A stretch of 6,451 nucleotides of DNA from Spirochaetaceae bacterium (GCA_031284295.1 JAITAE010000153.1:1-6451), one strand, 5' to 3'; shown: positions 1-5,919, numbered from the stretch's first letter. A program made the numbers and translations. Notes: generated by a model from the letters alone, not told the origin.

Positions 1-52
1 GTTGTATTAGTTTGAACGGAGGCTCGATCGGGTGCGGAAATTTATAATACCG

Positions 53-125
53 TCTGGTTTAATACCAAATCTCTGTCGGCGTTGCATTACCTGAGCCGCG
101 GCAAGCCGCGGGGTATTAAACCAGA
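53..125. repeat. 14-bp inverted repeat with nested GC hairpin
   Basis: Positions 53-66 (TCTGGTTTAATACC) are the perfect reverse complement of 112-125. Inside lies a second hairpin, CCGCGG (96-101) and CCGCGG (106-111) around a 4-nt CAAG loop, directly abutting the right outer arm. It lies just downstream of the minus-strand small-gene run, and the right arm supplies the stop of the last frame (TAA at 116-118). It could act as a terminator for that run, although it has no U-tract, or it could be a small palindromic element. It does not match the attC core consensus of integron cassettes. The structure is seen directly; the function is inferred. Confidence 0.7.
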
Positions 126-213
126 TATTGCAGAATAAAGCTTATAGCTATAGAAATATAAATATCAAATAAAGGTTCAATTGTTTCTATTGTATCATTT
201 TTACTACCCCCAT
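116..213 (-). pseudogene. 32-aa membrane peptide frame, broken by one base
   Basis: An ATG at 213-211 follows a perfect AGGAGG (220-225) at 6-nt spacing, but the frame as read ends after eight codons (TAG at 187-189). The start sits in a run of five G. Adding one G would open a 32-residue frame, MGGSKNDTIETIEPLFDIYI followed by SIAISFILQYLV, ending at 116-118. That product would have an acidic N-terminus and one hydrophobic segment (about residues 15-32), as in a single-pass small membrane protein. The ATG directly abuts the TAA of the 60-aa frame upstream, and the ribosome site is embedded in that gene's last codons (KRRR), so translational coupling is likely. It may be a mutated gene, a slippage-controlled gene or a sequencing error. 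The family is not recognised. Confidence 0.3.
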
Positions 214-396
214 TTAACGCCTCCTTTTATTGGGAAGTACTTTTTCGATGTTATACGCAATGTCCGTAGCCAAATAATGTACTCCTTTCCCAACGGAAGC
301 AATAGAATTTGTACCGTACTCATAGTCAAATGGATGCATATCGAAGTCAAAATGCGCAAGTCTATCAGCATAATTAAATGTACCTCTGGTACCCAT
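214..396 (-). CDS. Hypothetical 60-aa protein
   Basis: The frame starts at ATG 396-394, preceded by GGAG (402-405) at 5-nt spacing, and ends with TAA at 214-216. The product is polar, with an aromatic and Asp/His-rich stretch (FDFDMHPFDYEYG, residues 17-29), a Gly-Lys-Gly segment (VGKGVHYLATD) and a very basic end (NKRRR). It has no signal peptide or membrane segment. It lies in the same frame as, and 21 bp beyond, the membrane protein gene, whose TAA is followed at once by a TGA. It could be an intact small gene coupled to its neighbours or the displaced C-terminal tip of a larger protein, such as an orphan toxin tip. I do not recognise the family. It is AT-rich, unlike the genes on the right. 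Confidence 0.45.
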   Translation of the reverse strand: MGTRGTFNYADRLAHFDFDMHPFDYEYGTNSIASVGKGVHYLATDIAYNIEKVLPNKRRR

Positions 397-417
397 GTCA
401 TCTCCAAAATTATTTCA

Positions 418-900
418 TTACCTAAACACATAGCCGGCTGCACCGAAATAAAGAATCGGTAAAATGAAACATAGTATTATGGCGCTAATCGAGAGTACTC
501 TATCAGTAACTTGTAAAAAACAATAGAGTAGAAACGGCAAACCCCATGTAACGATCTCAAAAAGCAAAGCTCCCATATTAGACCATTTGGTAAGGTCTTC
601 GATGCGCTGTAAAAAAAGTGCATAATCATGAGGTATCAGTAAATACAGTAAAATATGCGGCAGTAAAAAAAAGATTTTCCTTGAAATTACTAATTGGCGG
701 GTACAACATAAATAGACAAACAGTATTATTCCAAAAACACAACTTGCCGGAGTAAAGAAAAAAATCAAAGCTGGCGACAAAGGCACCTCCAAGAAAAAAA
801 ACAAATCTAGCGACAAAGGCACCTCCAAGAGAAAAATAGAAACTATAAATATATATACAATGATTAGCCATTTTACTATTTTCATTGCGCTCATTTTCAT
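418..900 (-). CDS. Hypothetical polytopic membrane protein (160 aa)
   Basis: This frame is strongly hydrophobic, with four or five likely membrane segments (about residues 8-25, 43-66, 74-90, 109-130 and 135-156). A polar, charged loop (91-108) contains HDYALFLQRIEDLTKW. The start at ATG 900-898 has GAGG (905-908) only 4 nt away; Met3 (894), at 10 nt, is equally plausible. It ends with TAA at 418-420, followed directly by TGA. Residues 24-47 carry a 12-residue in-frame duplication (LEVPLS twice), caused by a 36-bp DNA repeat. The family is not recognised. A small multi-pass protein beside small soluble frames could be an immunity protein of a toxin pair, but that is inference only. Composition is AT-rich, suggesting acquisition. 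Confidence 0.55.
   Translation of the reverse strand: MKMSAMKIVKWLIIVYIFIVSIFLLEVPLSLDLFFFLEVPLSPALIFFFTPASCVFGIILFVYLCCTRQLVISRKIFFLLPHILLYLLIPHDYALFLQRIEDLTKWSNMGALLFEIVTWGLPFLLYCFLQVTDRVLSISAIILCFILPILYFGAAGYVFR
755..826. repeat. 36-bp tandem duplication inside membrane-protein gene
   Basis: Units 755-790 and 791-826 match at 33 of 36 positions; the differences fall at unit positions 11, 16 and 19. Because 36 is a multiple of three, the reading frame on the minus strand is kept and LEVPLS is duplicated at residues 25-30 and 37-42. Both units include an A-rich stretch that would favour replication slippage. Confidence 0.85.
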
Positions 901-911
901 TTTACCTCAAA

Positions 912-1170
912 TTAATGCATCATTCTCATATACAAATCCAATAATTTTTCAGGAGAAGAAAGCATCTTATACATATTTTCAAACCGCCTCAACGTATTGG
1001 AATTGGAAAGTGATTTTCCAATATGTTATCCCGCCCATATCATCGTAAGCTTCCTTTAAATAATTTCCGGCATTGCCTAGTACGGTCAAAGCATTTTCAC
1101 CTATGTTTTCCCAGTCTCCGAATATATTTATATCCGATAAAACATTATATGATATATGAATCATTGTGAA
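912..1170 (-). pseudogene. Frameshifted 3' gene fragment, unknown family
   Basis: On the minus strand, a protein-like frame runs through NIFGDWENIGENALTVLGNA and NYLKEAYDDMGGITYW, then hits TGA at 979-981. From about 1020 a second frame carries on plausibly through TLRRFENMYKMLSSPEKLLD and LYMRMMH to TAA at 912-914, just before the ribosome site of the 160-aa gene. A single indel near 1005-1035 would join the two. At its 5' side the frame runs into the repeat sequence at 1155-1176, so the beginning of the gene is missing. It looks like the truncated, frameshifted remnant of the first gene in the minus-strand run. The family is not recognised, and two unrelated short frames remain possible. 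Confidence 0.35.
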
Positions 1171-1176
1171 CATAGG
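1155..1176. repeat. 22-bp direct repeat, copy 1
   Basis: TATGAATCATTGTGAAC (1155-1171) followed by NTAGG recurs at 1561-1582 with a single difference (A versus C at the 18th base). Its core, GAATCATTGTGAAC, recurs inverted at 5771-5784. Copy 1 lies at the boundary where AT-rich DNA on the left gives way to GC-rich palindromic DNA on the right. Confidence 0.8.
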
Positions 1177-1560
1177 GCAACGCTGATTAACTTGAGGCCT
1201 CGCCAACAAAGTTGGCGCATCATCGTTGCCCTAAGGAGCAAACTCATTTAATTGCACAAAACAGTATTTAATCTGTTTTGCCTGACGCTTTGCATCCTGC
1301 TTAACCTATTAGAAGGAGCGTCAACTTCGTTGACATTCGTATTAAGGCGCTTGGGCCCCGGATTGGGGGGTAGGGCGCAACCGTGTGCGCCCGTAGGGCG
1401 CTGAAGATGTTTATGGGTGCGGTAGCCTGGTACCGCGCCACAGCCGGTGGCTTTTTCGCCTAAACGCGCTCAATGTTTCGCGCGCTTTATCGGGCTGGGG
1501 GACGGACAACAAGGGCGGTTATATGCCTGAAAAGGCGTGGAAATCGTCCCCCCTTCATCC
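1173..1560. repeat. Gene-free, hairpin-rich intergenic segment
   Basis: No convincing gene is seen here. Perfect palindromes follow one another: 1173-1182 with 1224-1233 (TAGGGCAACG and its complement) enclosing a CGCCAAC-AAA-GTTGGCG hairpin (1201-1217); 1257-1264 with 1273-1280 (CAAAACAG, 8-nt loop); 1320-1325 with 1329-1334 (GTCAAC-TTC-GTTGAC); 1373-1379 with 1386-1392 (GGGCGCA, 6-nt loop); and 1419-1424 with 1431-1436 (GCGGTA, 6-nt loop). The segment is bounded by the two direct copies at 1155-1176 and 1561-1582. It resembles a pile-up of dispersed palindromic repeats. Confidence 0.6.
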
Positions 1561-1610
1561 TATGAATCATTGTGAACCTAGGAAACAGCAAGGACAACAA
1601 CTGACATACC
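1359..1610 (+). repeat. Left copy of ~250-bp dispersed inverted repeat
   Basis: This segment reappears inverted beyond the operon at 5738-5984. The best-conserved part is 1564-1610, which matches the reverse complement of 5738-5784 at 42 of 47 positions, ungapped. Past that core, weaker similarity continues: reading 1560 downward on the minus strand gives AAGGGGGG, then TTCCACGCC, then GGCATATAACCGC. The right copy has AAGGGGGG, TTCCATGCC and GGCACATAGCCGC in the same order. A 14-bp block, CGGATTGGGGGGTA (1359-1372), is inverted at 5971-5984 and also at 5886-5899. The distances from core to block agree (252 versus 247 bp). Confidence 0.7.
1437..1456 (+). terminator. Weak terminator-like hairpin with T-tract
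   Basis: The stem is GCCAC (1437-1441) and GTGGC (1447-1451) around an AGCCG loop, followed by TTTTT (1452-1456). The five-base stem is short for an intrinsic terminator, and no gene is seen directly upstream on the plus strand. It may simply be one of the palindromes of this segment. Confidence 0.3.
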
Positions 1611-1636
1611 AGCCTATTTAAAGCGGCCCCGGACGC

Positions 1637-1665
1637 TTGACGGGAGGAGTGGCTTTGGGCATACT
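1637..1665 (+). promoter_or_regulatory. Candidate sigma-70 promoter of glnS, leaderless geometry
   Basis: TTGACG (1637-1642) and CATACT (1660-1665) are separated by 17 bp, and six bases later comes ATG 1672. Transcription would be expected to start at or beside the ATG, giving a leaderless mRNA. The same layout occurs at 6326-6364. A strong Shine-Dalgarno-like GGGAGGAG (1642-1649) lies within the promoter spacer, so it would be absent from that transcript and could only serve transcripts started further upstream. Confidence 0.5.
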
Positions 1666-1673
1666 TTGGGCAT
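1653..1673. repeat. 10-bp tandem repeat (period 11) at the glnS start
   Basis: CTTTGGGCAT occurs at 1653-1662 and again at 1664-1673. The CAT of the first copy forms the -10-like CATACT; the CAT of the second forms the start of the glnS ATG. Removing one 11-bp period would leave ATG 11 nt from GGGAGGAG, a workable Shine-Dalgarno distance, instead of the present 22 nt. Confidence 0.8.
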
Positions 1674-3408
1674 GGAAGATGCGGAGAGAAGCGTAGAAAC
1701 CAGCGATTTTATCAGTGATTTTATAAAAGAAGACCTTGCGTCCGGGCGTTTTAGCCGTGTGCATACACGATTTCCGCCTGAACCCAACGGCTGGCTTCAT
1801 ATCGGGCATTGTAAGGCGATGTCGATTGATTTTTCGATGGCGGCGCGCTTCGGCGGCAAGTGTAACCTGCGATTTGACGACACGAATCCCGAAAAAGAGG
1901 ATATTTCATACGTTGAAGCGATAAAACGCGATATAAAGTGGCTTGGTTTTGACTGGGAGGAACGCGAATTTTACGCATCAGACTACTACGAGCACTTGTA
2001 CGGGCTTGCCGTCAAGATTATCAGGAAGGGGAACGCCTATGTTGACGATCTTTCCGAGGATGAGATGCGCGAATATCGCGGGACGGCGGTTGCGGACAAG
2101 AATAACATCACGGAAACTCCGCCGGGCAGGGACAGCCCGTACCGGAATCGCGGCGTTGACGAGAACCTTGACCTGTTTGAGCGGATGAGACGGGGTGAAT
2201 TTCCCGACGGTTCAAAAACGCTGCGGGCAAAAATCGACATGAAACATCCGAACCTGGTGATGCGCGATCCCGTCATGTACCGCATCAGGCGGGAAAAACA
2301 TTACCGGACGGGTGATAGCTGGTGCATCTACCCGATGTATGACTTTCAGCACCCGCTTTCCGACGCGAAAGAAGGGATAACGCACTCGCTCTGCTCGCTG
2401 GAGTACGAGATTCACCGGCCTTTGTACGATTGGTTCATACGCGAGGCGGAGGTTTTTCCGAGCAGGCAGATAGAGTTTGCGAGGCTAAACCTGACGCATA
2501 CCGTGCTTTCGAAGCGTTACCTGCTGCAGCTTGTGCGGGAGGGGCGCGTTTCCGGCTGGGACGATCCGCGTATGCCTACGCTTGCCGGCCTGCGCCGCCG
2601 GGGCTATACGCCCGCCGCACTGCGTGATTTTATGACGCGCATCGGCGTCGCAAAGACCGACAGCACGGTTGACATAGCCCTGCTCGAATACTGCCTGCGG
2701 GAAGACCTCAATAAACGGGCCTTGCGCGTGATGGCGGTGTTGAAACCGCTCAAACTGGTAATCGAAAATCTGGAGGCGGGAAGCGAAATAGAACTTGACG
2801 CGGTGAACAACCCGGAAGATCCGGGGGCCGGTACACGGAAGATAAAGTTTACCCGTGAACTGTGGATAGAGCGGGATGATTTCGCTGAAACGCCGCCGCC
2901 CAAATACTACCGGCTCTATCCGGGGAACAGTGTGCGGCTGCGTTACGGATTCATCGTTACTTGTACCGGTTTTGAAAAAGATTCATCGGGGAATATCACC
3001 GCTGTACGCGCCGTGTACGACCCCTCGACCAAAGGCGGAAACGCTCCCGACAACAGGAAGGTTAAGGGGACGATTCACTGGGTACCGGCGGCGGGCGCGC
3101 TGCCCATCGAGGTAAAGGTTTACGATTACCTGTTTACGCCGGAACGCCCGATGGAAACCCCTCCGGGCAAAACATTTCTTGACGGCCTTAACCCGGCGTC
3201 CCTTACTACGGTAAGGGACGCGCTCGCCGAGCCTTGTCTACTAGCGGGGGCGGGGGCGCCGGTCTCTGGCGGGCCGTTCTTTCAGTTTGAGCGGCAGGGC
3301 TACTTTGTCCGCGACACGGAGGACGGCGCGGGCGGCAGGCCTGTATTCAACAAAACTATCGGACTGCGCGATACCTGGGCAAAAATTAAAGGTAAGCAGC
3401 AGGCGTAA
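1672..3408 (+). CDS. glnS: Glutamine--tRNA ligase (GlnRS)
   Basis: This cytoplasmic class I aminoacyl-tRNA synthetase charges tRNA(Gln) with glutamine using ATP. From ATG 1672 it has 578 residues, near the 554 of E. coli GlnRS. Family signatures appear in order: EDLASG and VHTRFPPEPNGWLHIGH with the HIGH motif at 43-46, NLRFDDTNP (65-73), WCIYPMYDF (217-225) and the KMSKS-equivalent VLSKR (278-282). GWDDPRMPTLAGLRRRGYT follows, then the C-terminal beta-barrel anticodon-binding region (about 350-578) ending in VFNKTIGLRDTWAKI. WCIYPMYDF and the beta-barrel C-terminus separate it from bacterial GltX. There is no YqeY fusion. Two starts are possible: TTG 1666 is in frame, but ATG 1672 fits the promoter geometry. 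An out-of-frame TTG (1655), 5 nt from GGGAGGAG, opens a 13-codon frame overlapping the start. It leads a co-oriented set, with the next gene 14 bp downstream. Confidence 0.97.
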   Translation: MEDAERSVETSDFISDFIKEDLASGRFSRVHTRFPPEPNGWLHIGHCKAMSIDFSMAARFGGKCNLRFDDTNPEKEDISYVEAIKRDIKWLGFDWEEREFYASDYYEHLYGLAVKIIRKGNAYVDDLSEDEMREYRGTAVADKNNITETPPGRDSPYRNRGVDENLDLFERMRRGEFPDGSKTLRAKIDMKHPNLVMRDPVMYRIRREKHYRTGDSWCIYPMYDFQHPLSDAKEGITHSLCSLEYEIHRPLYDWFIREAEVFPSRQIEFARLNLTHTVLSKRYLLQLVREGRVSGWDDPRMPTLAGLRRRGYTPAALRDFMTRIGVAKTDSTVDIALLEYCLREDLNKRALRVMAVLKPLKLVIENLEAGSEIELDAVNNPEDPGAGTRKIKFTRELWIERDDFAETPPPKYYRLYPGNSVRLRYGFIVTCTGFEKDSSGNITAVRAVYDPSTKGGNAPDNRKVKGTIHWVPAAGALPIEVKVYDYLFTPERPMETPPGKTFLDGLNPASLTTVRDALAEPCLLAGAGAPVSGGPFFQFERQGYFVRDTEDGAGGRPVFNKTIGLRDTWAKIKGKQQA

Positions 3409-3422
3409 CCGCTGTTGAACCG

Positions 3423-4340
3423 GTGGAAAACTTGAACAGAAAAATCGTTTTCTTGGATATTGACGGAACTCTTGCCGTTGAAAATCATGTGCCTTCGTCG
3501 GCGAAACGCGCCTGCCGCAAGGCGCGGCTGAACGGCCACCTGTTGTATATCTGTACGGGCAGGGCGCGTTTACAGGTAAGCCCGGCAATAGTACGGATTG
3601 GTTTTGACGGCATTGTCAGCTCAGGCGGAGCTTACATTGAGACCTGCCAAAATGCTGATGGCGCGTTTGGCCCGTCCACGGCGGACGGCCTTCCGGCGCC
3701 GGAGCTAAGTAAAAACGGCTGGAAACTGCTGTTCAGCGCCGCCGTAGAACCGGAAAAACTGCGCGCACTGCTGGATTACCTTAACGGGCGCAAGGCGGCG
3801 TACATGCTTGAGCGTGAGGACAGGCTGATTGCCGGCCCTTACCTTAAATCCTACTTTGCCGAATACTACGCGGGGAGACACTTGACCTTTAGATATCTGC
3901 TGGAGCGGATATTTATACGCCGGATATTCAAAGAATGTGAATGGGACGATGGTAATTTGGCCCTCGGCGGCGTACGCAAGGTGGCCTTCTGGGACTCAGG
4001 CAGCGTCAGCTTCGAGGATGCGGCGCGTGAATTTGGCGAAACCTTTGAACTATTCCGCCTTTCTATTCCGGTATCCGGCATGACGGGCGGTGAGATCGGG
4101 CCGCGCGGCGTGAATAAGGGGACTGCGCTGGAAAAAGTCGCGGCCTATCACGGCTTTGCTCTGGCGGACACAATCGCGTTCGGCGACAGCGACAACGACA
4201 GTACGATGATACGGCGCGCCGGACTCGGCGTTGCGATGGGAAACGCGGTAGACTCGCTGAAAAAGGCCGCCGGCGATGTAACGGACAGCATAGAAAATGA
4301 CGGTTTGGCAAAAGCGTTCAATAAATACGGTTTGATATGA
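3423..4340 (+). CDS. Cof-type HAD-IIB family hydrolase
   Basis: This is a haloacid-dehalogenase-superfamily phosphatase, most likely cytoplasmic and Mg2+-dependent, acting on a sugar phosphate or other small phosphorylated metabolite; the substrate cannot be read from the sequence. Motif I is FLDIDGT (residues 10-16, with nucleophile Asp12 and acid/base Asp14). Motif II is the Thr of CTGR (44-47), motif III is Lys232 in GVNKGTAL, and motif IV is FGDSDND (253-259), followed by GVAMGNA (269-275). The region between motifs II and III (about 80-220) is the C2B-type cap of the Cof/YbhA group, and 305 residues is slightly long for it. The chosen start is GTG 3423, because motif I follows almost at once; TTG 3432 is also in frame. 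No clear ribosome site is visible, so translation may depend on coupling to glnS, whose stop is 14 bp upstream. Confidence 0.92.
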   Translation: MENLNRKIVFLDIDGTLAVENHVPSSAKRACRKARLNGHLLYICTGRARLQVSPAIVRIGFDGIVSSGGAYIETCQNADGAFGPSTADGLPAPELSKNGWKLLFSAAVEPEKLRALLDYLNGRKAAYMLEREDRLIAGPYLKSYFAEYYAGRHLTFRYLLERIFIRRIFKECEWDDGNLALGGVRKVAFWDSGSVSFEDAAREFGETFELFRLSIPVSGMTGGEIGPRGVNKGTALEKVAAYHGFALADTIAFGDSDNDSTMIRRAGLGVAMGNAVDSLKKAAGDVTDSIENDGLAKAFNKYGLI

Positions 4341-4358
4341 ATTTGAAGCGGCTTTAAT

Positions 4359-4379
4359 CCCCGCCGCGGGGCGGCGGGG
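4359..4379 (+). terminator. GC-rich hairpin between HAD and DUF362 genes
   Basis: CCCCGCCGC (4359-4367) pairs perfectly with GCGGCGGGG (4371-4379) around a GGG loop. It is followed by TATTTCATTTAT, which is T-rich but lacks a clean U-run. The position fits an intrinsic or partial terminator that lowers read-through into the DUF362 gene. The hairpin could instead stabilise the upstream 3' end, or be another of the 3-nt-loop palindromes common in this window. The ribosome site of the next gene starts 14 bp beyond the stem. Confidence 0.5.
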
Positions 4380-4404
4380 TATTTCATTTATACAGGAGAA
4401 CAAA

Positions 4405-5517
4405 ATGAGTAAATCAAAAGTGTACTTCACCGACATGAGGTGCAGGGTGGGCGACGGGCTTTTGAAAAAGCTGGAGCGGCTCATCACAAAGGCGGGTATC
4501 GACGGGATTGACTTTGAAAACAAGTTTACCGCGATCAAGATTCACTTTGGCGAGCCGGGGAACCTTGCCTTCCTGAGGCCCAACTTCTCGAAGGTTGTGG
4601 CGGATCATATAAAGGGACGGGGCGGTATCCCGTTTCTGACGGACTGCAACACATTGTACGTCGGGCGGCGCAACAACGCGATAGTGCACATGGATGCCGC
4701 GTTTGAAAACGGCTATACGCCGCTGTCGACAGGCGTACAAAACATCATAGCGGACGGGCTTAAGGGCACGGACGACATAGAGGTTCCTGTTCCGGGCGGC
4801 GAGTACTGCAAGACGGCGCTGATAGGCCGCGCTATCATGGACGCGGATATTTTGGTGTCGCTTAACCATTTCAAGGGACACGAGATAGCGAGCTTTGGCG
4901 GGGCGATAAAGAACGTGGGCATGGGCTCAGGCAGCCGCGCCGGAAAGATGCGGATGCACAATGACGGCAAGCCGGAAGTCAAGACAAGCAGGTGTACAGG
5001 CTGCCGTCAGTGTTCAAAATACTGCGCCCACAGCGCGATATCCTACGGCGCGGACAAGAAAGCAGCCATTGACCACGAAAAATGCGTAGGCTGCGGGCGT
5101 TGTATCGGAAGTTGTAACTACAACGCGATTTTTAACAACAGCGATTCAGGAAGCGTTAAACTGAACTGTAAAATGGCTGAGTACACGAAAGCTGTGCTGG
5201 GTGGGCGTCCTAACTTCCACATCAGTATCATCAATCAAGTTTCACCATACTGCGACTGTCACGGCGAAAATGACGCGGCGATAATCCCCGATATTGGAAT
5301 GTTCGCAAGTTTTGATCCGGTGGCGCTGGACAAAGCCTGTCTGGACGCGTCAAACGCCGCCCCCGTGATAAACACCAGCATACTGTCGGAACGGGAGAGG
5401 ACTCACGGCGACCATTTTGTTGACGTGCATCCCACGACATCCGGTCTGGCCCAGATAACTCACGCCGAAAAGATCGGTCTTGGTTCAAGTGAGTACGAAA
5501 TTATCACTGTAAAATAA
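4405..5517 (+). CDS. DUF362 protein with two 4Fe-4S ferredoxin motifs
   Basis: This 370-residue iron-sulfur protein is probably cytoplasmic, as no signal peptide or membrane segment is visible. The N-terminal DUF362 region (about 1-180) contains KIHFGEPGN, FLTDCNTLYVGRR and the hallmark LNHFKGHEIASFGGAIKNVG (153-172). A bacterial ferredoxin module follows with C197/C200/C203/C207 (CTGCRQCSKYC) and C227/C230/C233/C237 (CVGCGRCIGSC), enough for two [4Fe-4S] clusters. The proline usual after the last cysteine is Ala or Asn here. The C-terminal part (about 250-370) has further conserved-looking features, CDCHGEND (283-290) and FDPVALDKACLD (303-314). The family is widespread in anaerobes and its reaction is not established; electron transfer is the safe inference. 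ATG 4405 has AGGAG (4394-4398) 6 nt upstream. The hairpin at 4359-4379 separates it from the HAD gene, so its expression may be partly independent. Confidence 0.93.
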   Translation: MSKSKVYFTDMRCRVGDGLLKKLERLITKAGIDGIDFENKFTAIKIHFGEPGNLAFLRPNFSKVVADHIKGRGGIPFLTDCNTLYVGRRNNAIVHMDAAFENGYTPLSTGVQNIIADGLKGTDDIEVPVPGGEYCKTALIGRAIMDADILVSLNHFKGHEIASFGGAIKNVGMGSGSRAGKMRMHNDGKPEVKTSRCTGCRQCSKYCAHSAISYGADKKAAIDHEKCVGCGRCIGSCNYNAIFNNSDSGSVKLNCKMAEYTKAVLGGRPNFHISIINQVSPYCDCHGENDAAIIPDIGMFASFDPVALDKACLDASNAAPVINTSILSERERTHGDHFVDVHPTTSGLAQITHAEKIGLGSSEYEIITVK

Positions 5518-5566
5518 TGCGAGGCGCGATGACGGCGTAAGGCAGGTAAATGGAGGCGGCGAATTT

Positions 5567-5653
5567 ATGCAATGGCTCCCGGCATCAAGCGATGAGGATA
5601 GGGGGGGGGGGGGGGCGTTGCCGCTATTAGGGGGGCCCCACCAGTGGGTTTAA
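5567..5653 (+). pseudogene. Possible truncated gene start interrupted by poly(G)
   Basis: GGAGG (5552-5556) precedes ATG 5567 by 10 nt. The frame begins MQWLPASSDEDR and then enters a 15-G tract (5601-5615), where it becomes poly-Gly and stops at 5651-5653 after 28 codons. With 14 G it would stop within five codons; with 16 G it would run to about 5730 through repeat DNA. No length gives a long product, so this is more likely a gene remnant cut off by repeat expansion, or chance, than an active switch. Confidence 0.2.
5601..5615. repeat. 15-nt poly(G) homopolymer
   Basis: Fifteen consecutive G residues follow GATGAGGATA, about 85 bp after the end of the DUF362 gene. Such tracts are highly slippage-prone, and their length may be unreliable in the assembly. 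In Treponema pallidum poly(G) tracts modulate some tpr promoters, but here no gene start lies at a suitable distance downstream. Confidence 0.95.
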
Positions 5654-5703
5654 AGTCCGCTACGCGCCCGCCAGCGGGTTTAAAGTCCGCTACGCGGGAG
5701 CAT
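5641..5703. repeat. 63-bp direct repeat, copy 1 (two 30-bp units)
   Basis: The block 5641-5703 matches 5994-6056 at 59 of 63 positions. Internally it consists of a 30-bp unit repeated in tandem (from 5641 and from 5671), each carrying GTTTAAAGTCCGCTACGCG. CCGC-TAC-GCGG (5687-5697) forms a short hairpin with a 3-nt loop. A related unit with CCCCACCAGTGGGG follows at 5711-5724. All of it lies in gene-free DNA. Confidence 0.85.
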
Positions 5704-5919
5704 ACCCCAGCCCCACCAGTGGGGTTTTAAATACGCGGGTATGTCAGTTGTTGTCCCTGCGATTAGCTAGGTTCACAATGATTCTTTAACACAAAGGGGG
5801 GCGCTGTTTTCCATGCCGCCACCGGCACATAGCCGCATCATCGCCGCGCCCCCCTACTTCCAGCCCCGCTATGCGGGTCTTCCAGTACCCCCCAATCCGC
5901 CACCCCGCCAACACCGGCT

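Noticed and set aside
33..95. A 20-codon plus-strand frame starting at GTG 33 after GGAGG
   Set aside because: It is very short, runs into the inverted repeat and has no coding character.
53..125. An integron attC site
   Set aside because: The arms lack the RYYYAAC and GTTRRRY core sites, and no integrase is in the window.
204..462. 79- and 93-codon frames overlapping the 60-aa gene in other frames
   Set aside because: Neither has a ribosome site. The 60-aa frame has GGAG at 5 nt and fits the spacing of its neighbours.
1400..1460. A tRNA or small structured RNA suggested by consecutive hairpins
   Set aside because: There is no T-loop GGTTCGA-type sequence, acceptor pairing or CCA end; the hairpins fit the general palindrome pattern of the region.
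1618..3588. Long reading frames on the opposite strand and in other frames across glnS and the HAD gene
   Set aside because: They overlap genes with complete, motif-rich families and are ordinary shadows of high-GC coding DNA.
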